A stretch of 64,000 nt of DNA from Caballeronia sp. TF1N1 (lineage in GTDB: Bacteria; Pseudomonadota; Gammaproteobacteria; Burkholderiales; Burkholderiaceae): positions 930,001-994,000 of the forward strand of contig NZ_CP084627.1 in the NCBI RefSeq assembly GCF_022878925.1, read 5' to 3'. This document shows positions 57,605-64,000 of this stretch, one piece after another. The position numbers and the translations under genes were made by a program. Position 1 is the first letter of the stretch. Each line of letters starts with the position of its first letter. The notes below the pieces were generated by a model. That model saw nothing but the letters and a program-made list of their open reading frames with translations. It was not told the origin of the DNA and did no database searches.

Positions 57605-60600
57605 ATGTGGATTGTCAACGTAGCGCTGAAGCGGCCTTATACGTTCATCGTAATGGCCATCATGATCCTGCTGGCCACGCCATTCGTCATTCTGACGACG
57701 CCGGTGGACGTACTTCCGGAGATCAACATTCCGGTTGTCAGCATCATCTGGACGTACACGGGTCTCTCGTCCGAGGACATGGCCAACCGCATCACGTCCG
57801 TGAACGAACGCAGTCTCACGACCACCGTCAACAACATCGAGCATATCGAGTCGCAGTCGTTGCCGGGTATCGCCATCATCAAGCTGTTTTTGCAGCCGAC
57901 CGCGAACATTCAGACGGCGATCGCGCAGACGGTGGCCGTCGAACAGGCGCAGCTCAAGCAGATGCCACCCGGCGCAACGCCGCCGCTCGTCATCAGTTAT
58001 TCAGCGTCGAGCATTCCGGTGATCCAGCTTGGATTGTCGAGTCCCAAGGAGTCGGAGCAGTCGCTCAACGATACGGCGCTCAACTTCCTGCGCCCACAGC
58101 TCGTGACCATTCCGGGCGCATCGGTGCCGTATCCGTATGGCGGGAAGTCGCGTCTCATCTCCATCGACCTCGACACACGCGCACTGCTCGCCAAAGGCCT
58201 GACGCCAACCGATGTGGTCAGCGCCGTCAACGCGCAGAACCTGATTCTGCCGACCGGCACGGCGAAGATCGGGCCGAAGGAATTCACCATCAACATGAAC
58301 GGTTCACCGACCACCGTGGAAGGTCTCAACGACCTGCCCGTGCGAACCGTGAACGGCGCGACGACTTATCTGCGTGAAGTGGCGCACGTGCGCGATGGCT
58401 TCTCGCCGCAGACTAACGTCGTGCGTCAGGATGGCCGGCGCGGCGTGCTGATCTCGGTGCTGAAGAACGGCGATTCATCGACGCTTTCCATCGTCAACAC
58501 GTTGAAGGGTCTCTTGCCGCAAGCGCGTTCGTCGTTGTCGGAAGACATCAAGATCACCGCGCTCTTCGATCAATCGGTGTTCGTGAAAGCCGCCGTGCAG
58601 GGCGTGGTGCGCGAAGCGCTGATCGCCGCCGCGCTCACGGCCGCCATGATCCTGCTCTTCCTCGGCAACTGGCGCAGCACCTGCATCATCGCGATCTCGA
58701 TTCCGTTGTCCATTCTCTCGTCGTTGATCGTGCTGCATGCGCTCGGGCAAACCATCAACATCATGACCTTGGGCGGGCTCGCGCTCGCGGTGGGCATTCT
58801 CGTCGACGACGCCACCGTCACCATCGAGAACATCGAACGCCATCTGCACATGGGCACCGATCTGCACGAAGCGATTCTCGAAGGCGCGGGCGAAATTGCC
58901 GTGCCCGCGCTCGTCTCGACGTTGTGTATTTGTATTGTGTTCGTGCCGATGTTCTTCCTGACCGGCGTGGCGAAGTTCCTGTTCGTGCCGCTCGCGGAAG
59001 CCGTGGTGTTCGCCATGATCGCGTCGTACATTCTTTCTCGGACGCTCGTGCCGACGCTCGCCATGCTGCTGATGGGCCACGCGCATGCACCCGATGCCAA
59101 GAAGAAGCCGAATCTCTTCATGCGGCTGCATCGCCGGTTCGATCACGGCTTCGAGCGCATGCGCGCCGCATACATCGTGATTCTGAGCAGCCTGCTCGTG
59201 AAGCGGCGGCTCTACGGTTCGCTCTTTCTCGGCTTCTGTCTCATCTCCACCGCGCTGGTGTTCGTGCTCGGCCAGGACTTCTTTCCCACGGTCGACGCCG
59301 GCGACATCCGCATGCACATGCGTGCGCCGACGGGCACGCGTATCGAGGAAACCGCGCGCCTCGCCGATGAAGTCGAGAAGGTCGTGCGTCAGGTCGTGCC
59401 CGCCGATGAGCTCGATACCATCCTCGACAATCTCGGCCTGCCCTATAGCGGTATCAATCTCTCGTACAGCAACTCGGGCACCATCGGTACGCTCGACGGC
59501 GAGATACAGGTGGCGTTGAAGGAAGATCACGCGCCGACCGAAAAATATATCGACGAACTGCGCGCGCTCTTGCCGCAGAAATTCCCCGGCGTGGAGTTCT
59601 TCTTTCAGCCCGCGGATATCGTCACGCAGATTCTGAACTTCGGCTTGCCCGCCGCCGTAGACGTGCAGATTCAAGGCCAGAATCAGCAAGCTAACTTTCA
59701 GGTCGCGGCCAAGCTGATGAAGCAGATCCGCATGATTCCCGGCAACGTGGATACGCACATCCAGCAGAAGCTCGACGAACCCGTCATCAACCTGACGATG
59801 GACCGCACGCGTCTGCAGCAGCTCAATCTCTCGGCAAGCAATGTCGCGCAGAACGTGCTCGTTTCACTATCGGGCAGCTCGCAAACGTCGCCGGGATTCT
59901 GGTTCAACCCGAAGAATGGCGTGGAATACAACCTCGCGGTACAGACGCCGCAGTATCAGGTTTCATCGGTCGACGAACTCTTGCGCACGCCTGTGTCTGC
60001 CTCGCTCACGGGACCGACGCAATTGCTCGGCAACCTCGTGCGTGTCTCGCCGCAGAATCAGTTCGCGGAAGTCTCGCACTACAACATCCGTCCCGTGATC
60101 GATCTCTTCGTGAGCGTGGAAGGAAACGATCTCGGCAGCGTGGCGCGTCAGGTGAATCATCTCGTCGATGAAGCGCGCCGCACGCTTCCGCGCGGCACGC
60201 AGATCAACGTGCGTGGTCAGGTCGAGACCATGCGTACATCGTTCTTCGGGCTGGGCGTTGGCGTGGCCATGGCGATCGTGCTGGTGTATTTGCTTATCGT
60301 CGTCAACTTCCAGTCGTGGGTCGATCCGCTCATCATCGTGAGCGCGTTGCCGGCGGCGCTCGCGGGTATCGTCTGGATGCTGTTTCTCACCGGCACGCAT
60401 CTGTCCGTGCCCGCACTCACGGGCGCGATCATGACGATGGGCGTCGCCACCGCCAACAGTATCTTGATGGTGTCGTTCGCGCGGCAACGTCTGACAGCGG
60501 GCGTGCCGCCGCTCGCCTCCGCGCTCGAAGCAGGCGCAAGCCGTATTCGCCCGGTGCTGATGACGGCCTTCGCGATGATCATCGGCATGATTCCAATGGC

Positions 60601-60805
60601 GCTCGGTCTCGGCGAAGGCGCCGAACAGAACGCGCCGCTCGGCCGCGCGGTGATCGGCGGCTTGCTGTTTGCCACGGTTTCCACGCTGTTCTTCGTGCCG
60701 CTCGTCTTCGCGGGTATTCACGCGCGCCTTGCTAAACGCGCGGAACGCAAAGGCCATAAACCGCACGGCGAAGCGCAGTCCGACGACACGAACACGCAGC
60801 ACTGA
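57605..60805 (+). CDS. RND efflux transporter, inner-membrane permease (HAE-1-like)
   Basis: 1066 aa with twelve membrane segments in two halves separated by large periplasmic loops. LAVGILVDDATVTIENIERHL is the conserved helix-4 region whose paired Asp carry protons, and MTAFAMIIGMIPMALGLGEG lies in the second half. It exports drugs, solvents or other amphiphiles as a trimer. The permease comes first in the operon, before the adaptor and outer-membrane factor, unlike acrAB. Substrate unknown. Confidence 0.9.
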   Translation: MWIVNVALKRPYTFIVMAIMILLATPFVILTTPVDVLPEINIPVVSIIWTYTGLSSEDMANRITSVNERSLTTTVNNIEHIESQSLPGIAIIKLFLQPTANIQTAIAQTVAVEQAQLKQMPPGATPPLVISYSASSIPVIQLGLSSPKESEQSLNDTALNFLRPQLVTIPGASVPYPYGGKSRLISIDLDTRALLAKGLTPTDVVSAVNAQNLILPTGTAKIGPKEFTINMNGSPTTVEGLNDLPVRTVNGATTYLREVAHVRDGFSPQTNVVRQDGRRGVLISVLKNGDSSTLSIVNTLKGLLPQARSSLSEDIKITALFDQSVFVKAAVQGVVREALIAAALTAAMILLFLGNWRSTCIIAISIPLSILSSLIVLHALGQTINIMTLGGLALAVGILVDDATVTIENIERHLHMGTDLHEAILEGAGEIAVPALVSTLCICIVFVPMFFLTGVAKFLFVPLAEAVVFAMIASYILSRTLVPTLAMLLMGHAHAPDAKKKPNLFMRLHRRFDHGFERMRAAYIVILSSLLVKRRLYGSLFLGFCLISTALVFVLGQDFFPTVDAGDIRMHMRAPTGTRIEETARLADEVEKVVRQVVPADELDTILDNLGLPYSGINLSYSNSGTIGTLDGEIQVALKEDHAPTEKYIDELRALLPQKFPGVEFFFQPADIVTQILNFGLPAAVDVQIQGQNQQANFQVAAKLMKQIRMIPGNVDTHIQQKLDEPVINLTMDRTRLQQLNLSASNVAQNVLVSLSGSSQTSPGFWFNPKNGVEYNLAVQTPQYQVSSVDELLRTPVSASLTGPTQLLGNLVRVSPQNQFAEVSHYNIRPVIDLFVSVEGNDLGSVARQVNHLVDEARRTLPRGTQINVRGQVETMRTSFFGLGVGVAMAIVLVYLLIVVNFQSWVDPLIIVSALPAALAGIVWMLFLTGTHLSVPALTGAIMTMGVATANSILMVSFARQRLTAGVPPLASALEAGASRIRPVLMTAFAMIIGMIPMALGLGEGAEQNAPLGRAVIGGLLFATVSTLFFVPLVFAGIHARLAKRAERKGHKPHGEAQSDDTNTQH

Positions 60806-60830
60806 ATTCAATCCAGGCACTCCGACGAAC

Positions 60831-62081
60831 ATGACTGAAAAGAACCACGCCTCGCTCGCGATTCCCGCGCGTGATCCGAATGAAGGACCCGCGCTGCCAC
60901 CGCGCCATGTCGAATGGAAACGCGCGAAGATCGCGCTCGTGATCGTGCTTGCGCTGCTCGCGCTCGGCGCGGCGCGCACCGTGATCAGCGACATGATCCA
61001 CAACCGCTCGGTCGTCACGCGCACGCAACAGAACGCCCAGCAATACGTCAACGTGGTCGCGCCGACGCAGACCGATGGCGGCGGCAACACGACCTTGCCG
61101 GGTACGCTGCGCGGCTTCGTCGAATCGCCGATTTATGCGCGCGCGACGGGTTATCTGCTGCACTGGTATGCGGATATCGGCACACGCGTGAAGCAAGGCC
61201 AGTTGCTCGCCGATCTCGATACCCCTGAAATCGATCAGGAGCTCGCGCAGGCGGTCGCGCAACGCGATCAGACAGCATCGAGCCTGGGCCTTGCGAAAAG
61301 CTCGCTGCAACGCTGGCAACAACTGCGTCAGCGCGATGCCGTCTCGCAGCAGGAACTCGACGAACGTCAGAGCACGTATAACCAGGACGTGGCCAATCTC
61401 GCCGCCGCGGACGCCAACGTGAAGCGTCTGCGTCAGCTCGAATCGTTCAAGCGCATCGTCGCGCCGTTTGCAGGCGTGGTCACGCAGCGCAACGTCGATG
61501 TCGGCGATCTCATCGACGCGGGCAGTGGCGCGAGCCGCGCGCTCTTTGCGCTCGCGCAGTCAGACCCGCTGCGCGTGTTCGTGCAGTTGCCGCAGGCGTA
61601 TGCGCAGAACGTGTCGGTCGGTCAGTCGGTGATCGTGATGCAGGCCGAGCTTCCCGATCAGCAGTTCCACGGCAAGATCACGCATATCTCCGGCGCGATC
61701 GACGTGCCCACGCGTTCGCTGCAAGTCGAAGTCACGCTGCCCAACGCCGATCAGCGCCTGCGTCCCGGCGCCTATGTGCAGGTCGCGGTGCCAGCCGTCG
61801 TCCATGCACGCCTGCTCGTGCCGGGCAATGCGTTGCTCTTCCGTGCGGAAGGACCGCGCGTCGCGGTGGTCGACTCGAACGGCCATGTGCATCTGAACAA
61901 GATCGTGATCGCGCAGGATCTCGGGCAGTCGCTCGAACTCGAGAGCGGTATCGAGCCGACCGACAAGATCATCATCAATCCGAGCGATTCCATTGCGGAC
62001 GGCGATCATGTCGTGGTCCAGCCGCAGAAGCAGCAGAATCAGCACGATCCGCAGACTCCGAATCAGAAGGCCGCGTCATGA
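60831..62081 (+). CDS. RND efflux periplasmic adaptor (membrane fusion protein)
   Basis: 416 aa. Starts at the ATG at 60831, 25 nt after the permease. One N-terminal membrane anchor (IALVIVLALLALGAART), lipoyl halves (GFVESPIYARATGYLLHWYADIGTRVKQGQLLADLDTPEIDQ and IVAPFAGVVTQRNVDVGDL), a helical hairpin between them, and the barrel domains after about residue 240. It links the pump to the outer-membrane channel. Confidence 0.9.
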   Translation: MTEKNHASLAIPARDPNEGPALPPRHVEWKRAKIALVIVLALLALGAARTVISDMIHNRSVVTRTQQNAQQYVNVVAPTQTDGGGNTTLPGTLRGFVESPIYARATGYLLHWYADIGTRVKQGQLLADLDTPEIDQELAQAVAQRDQTASSLGLAKSSLQRWQQLRQRDAVSQQELDERQSTYNQDVANLAAADANVKRLRQLESFKRIVAPFAGVVTQRNVDVGDLIDAGSGASRALFALAQSDPLRVFVQLPQAYAQNVSVGQSVIVMQAELPDQQFHGKITHISGAIDVPTRSLQVEVTLPNADQRLRPGAYVQVAVPAVVHARLLVPGNALLFRAEGPRVAVVDSNGHVHLNKIVIAQDLGQSLELESGIEPTDKIIINPSDSIADGDHVVVQPQKQQNQHDPQTPNQKAAS

Positions 62082-63541
62082 GAGGCATCGTTGCCATCGG
62101 CATGTTGACGATGCTCGCGGCGTGCACCGTCGGCCCCGATTACAAGCGCCCCGTCGCCGAGACGCCGCCCGACTGGCAAACCGACTCGTACTGGCGAGTC
62201 GGCGAACCTTCGCACGCGCCGCTCGCGCTCGACTGGTGGACGAGCTATGACGACGCCACGCTGAACACGCTGGAGACGCAAGCACTCGCACAGAATCAGA
62301 CGCTCGCGGCCGCCGTCGCGCATTACGAACAGGCCCGCGCAACGCTCGCGCAAACCTCATCGCTCGCGCTGCCCGAGGTGGATCTCGGCGCACAGGCCGA
62401 CCGTCTGCGCGTTTCGAAGAATCGTCCGGTCACGAGCTACAACACGCCGGTCATGAGCACGGTTCAGAACGACATCAAGCTCGCGCCTTCCGTGAGCTAT
62501 GACCTCGATCTGTTCGGACGCATTCGCCGCGAAGTGGAAGGCGCACAGGCAACGGCGGAACAATCGCGCGACGACCTCGCCAACGCGCGGCTCGTTCTCA
62601 CCACGGAACTCGCGAGCAGCTATTTCTCGATGCGCGAACTCGATGCCGAGATCGACGTGCTGAATCGCTCCGTGGGGCTGCAAAAGAAAGCGCTCGATTA
62701 CGTGACCTCGCAGCACGATCTGGGCGCGGTATCCGGTCTCGACGTGCTGCAACAGCAGTCGCAACTCGACTCGACACGCGTGCAGGCGCAACTGCTGCTG
62801 AACCAGCGCGCGCAATACGAACACGCCATTGCGGCGCTCGTCGGCACGCCCGCGCCGCAGTTCTCCATCGCGGCGGACATCAAGGATCGTCCGGTGCCGT
62901 CGATACCGCTCGGCCTGCCGAGTGACGTGCTGCAACGCCGGCCGGATGTGGCATCGGCGGAGCGTTCGATGGCGTCGGCGAATGCGCAGATCGGCGTCGC
63001 GAAGGCTGCATTCTTTCCGAGCCTGACCTTGAACGGTAACGTCGGCTGGGAGAGCACCGCGTTCTCGAGTCTCATCTCCGCGCCAAGCCTCTTGTGGACC
63101 ATCGGCACCATGGCGAGCCAGGTCGTGTTCGATGGCGGCCGGCGTTCCGCTGCCGTCGACTTCGCGAGCGAAGGCTACGTGGCGGCTGAGGCGAATTATC
63201 GTCAGACCGTTCTCGGCGCGTTCCAGCAGGTACAGGACGGTATCGTCGGGTTATCGGTGCTGGATGGCGCGGCGAAGCAATCGCATGCAGCCGTGGTCGA
63301 CTCGCAGCGTCTGCTTTCGCTTGCCAATGATCGATATTCCGGCGGCCTCGTCGCTTATCTCGACGTGATCACCGCACAGCAGCAATTGCTCACGAGCGAG
63401 CGCCAGGATGTGCAGATACGTGGCCAGCAACACACCACGTCTGTCGCGCTCGTCAAGGCGCTGGGCGGCGGATGGGACGTGCATGACGCGGCGCAGGAAC
63501 AGGGTGCATCGAATCAGAGCGTCAAGGAATCATCGCGTTGA
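62078..63541 (+). CDS. RND efflux outer-membrane factor, NodT family lipoprotein
   Basis: 487 aa. ATG overlaps the adaptor stop by 4 nt. Lipobox MLTMLAACTVGPDYKRP; two OEP repeats (YEQARATLAQTSSLALPEVD; ANAQIGVAKAAFFPSLTLNG) form the TolC-like barrel and tunnel. Typical NodT length. It completes the tripartite pump. Confidence 0.92.
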   Translation: MRGIVAIGMLTMLAACTVGPDYKRPVAETPPDWQTDSYWRVGEPSHAPLALDWWTSYDDATLNTLETQALAQNQTLAAAVAHYEQARATLAQTSSLALPEVDLGAQADRLRVSKNRPVTSYNTPVMSTVQNDIKLAPSVSYDLDLFGRIRREVEGAQATAEQSRDDLANARLVLTTELASSYFSMRELDAEIDVLNRSVGLQKKALDYVTSQHDLGAVSGLDVLQQQSQLDSTRVQAQLLLNQRAQYEHAIAALVGTPAPQFSIAADIKDRPVPSIPLGLPSDVLQRRPDVASAERSMASANAQIGVAKAAFFPSLTLNGNVGWESTAFSSLISAPSLLWTIGTMASQVVFDGGRRSAAVDFASEGYVAAEANYRQTVLGAFQQVQDGIVGLSVLDGAAKQSHAAVVDSQRLLSLANDRYSGGLVAYLDVITAQQQLLTSERQDVQIRGQQHTTSVALVKALGGGWDVHDAAQEQGASNQSVKESSR

Positions 63542-63641
63542 ATGGCGGTTCGATGCAAGCATGTTAGACGTGAGGATCGTATAGTAATCACCTATAACAA
63601 TAAGCAAGCGAGCGGTAAGCAAACCCCTTGAAGAGGCAGGC

Positions 63642-64000
63642 ATGAAAGTCCTGATAGTGGAAGACGAACACAAGGTAGTCGATTACCTGCGCTCCGGACT
63701 GACCGAGCAAGGTTGGGTCGTCGATGTGGCGATGGACGGCGAGGAAGGCACGCATCTGGCCATCGAATACGATTACGACGTGGTCGTGCTCGATGTCATG
63801 CTGCCGCGCCGCGATGGCTTCGCGGTGCTGAAGGCGCTGCGTCTGCAGAAGTCGACGCCGGTCATCATGCTCACGGCGCGCGATCATATCAATGACCGTG
63901 TGCGCGGTCTGCGCGAGGGCGCGGACGACTATCTCACCAAGCCTTTTTCGTTTCTCGAACTCGTCGAGCGACTGCACGCGCTCGCACGGCGCACGCGCGC
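63642..64000 (+). CDS. OmpR-family response regulator (C-terminus beyond window)
   Basis: First 119 residues: acidic pair in VLIVEDEHKV, phospho-acceptor Asp51 in VVLDVMLPRRDG, Thr in MLTARD, Lys in LTKPFSF. The DYLTKPFSFLELVERLHALARR region resembles the CopR/IrlR heavy-metal group. GAGGCAGG precedes the ATG. Its place 100 nt after the efflux operon suggests it and an unseen kinase regulate the pump. The DNA-binding half is outside the window. Confidence 0.88.
   Translation, partial: MKVLIVEDEHKVVDYLRSGLTEQGWVVDVAMDGEEGTHLAIEYDYDVVVLDVMLPRRDGFAVLKALRLQKSTPVIMLTARDHINDRVRGLREGADDYLTKPFSFLELVERLHALARRTR

Overview
The window is GC-rich chromosomal DNA of a Burkholderiaceae bacterium, most likely Caballeronia, Paraburkholderia or Burkholderia. 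The evidence is the codon bias, the DUF4148 protein, the MHS and DHA2 transporters, a RhaSTPQ-type rhamnose importer next to a non-phosphorylating rhamnose pathway, and a hydroxyproline epimerase cluster. No rRNA, tRNA or CRISPR array was found. Family assignments come from motifs and remembered family sequences; no database search was run.

Layout. 1-7.9 kb: a truncated formate/nitrite-type channel, a nickel/cobalt permease, a fatty acid desaturase, a PhnD-like binding protein, a luciferase-like monooxygenase, an H-NS-like protein, a stand-alone transposase-type HTH protein and a periplasmic protein. 8-19.5 kb: an L-rhamnose regulon. A LysR gene at 14.3 kb sits between two minus-strand operons. 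The lower one holds mutarotase, lactonase and the ABC importer; the upper one holds 2-keto-3-deoxy-rhamnonate dehydrogenase, an MFS transporter, rhamnonate dehydratase and rhamnose dehydrogenase. Both operons start in a nearly identical stretch of about 67 bp, probably the shared promoter and regulator site. 19.5-26.4 kb: small proteins, a BetR-HTH/receiver regulator convergent with a hybrid histidine kinase, a NERD-like nuclease-helicase, a GST and a single-domain receiver. 26.8-32.8 kb: a hydroxyproline catabolic cluster with a PAS-AraC regulator; a (TTGGCG)8 microsatellite lies upstream of that regulator.

About 33.2-48.2 kb is a prophage remnant of lower GC. It keeps a lambda-like immunity region (CI, Cro/YdaS-like, CII-like), a KilAC protein, a replication gene with iteron-like repeats inside it, small nucleases, and a complete holin/endolysin/Rz/Rz1 cassette, all in one tightly overlapping minus-strand operon. 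On the plus side, beyond CI, lie a three-gene toxin/antitoxin/DUF6941 unit and a PL-like promoter carrying the same operator motif as the immunity region. This promoter heads a run of four tiny membrane proteins and two secreted Gly/Ser-rich or Cys-containing proteins. No terminase, capsid, tail or integrase gene is visible. A response-regulator fragment lacking its receiver domain lies at the left edge and a chimeric ORF at the right edge.

48.5-64 kb is chromosomal again: two MFS transporters, small hypothetical proteins, an XRE/MmyB regulator, motAB behind a good sigma-28 promoter, mntH, a DUF4148 protein, and an RND efflux operon (permease, adaptor, outer-membrane factor) followed by an OmpR-type response regulator that runs off the end.
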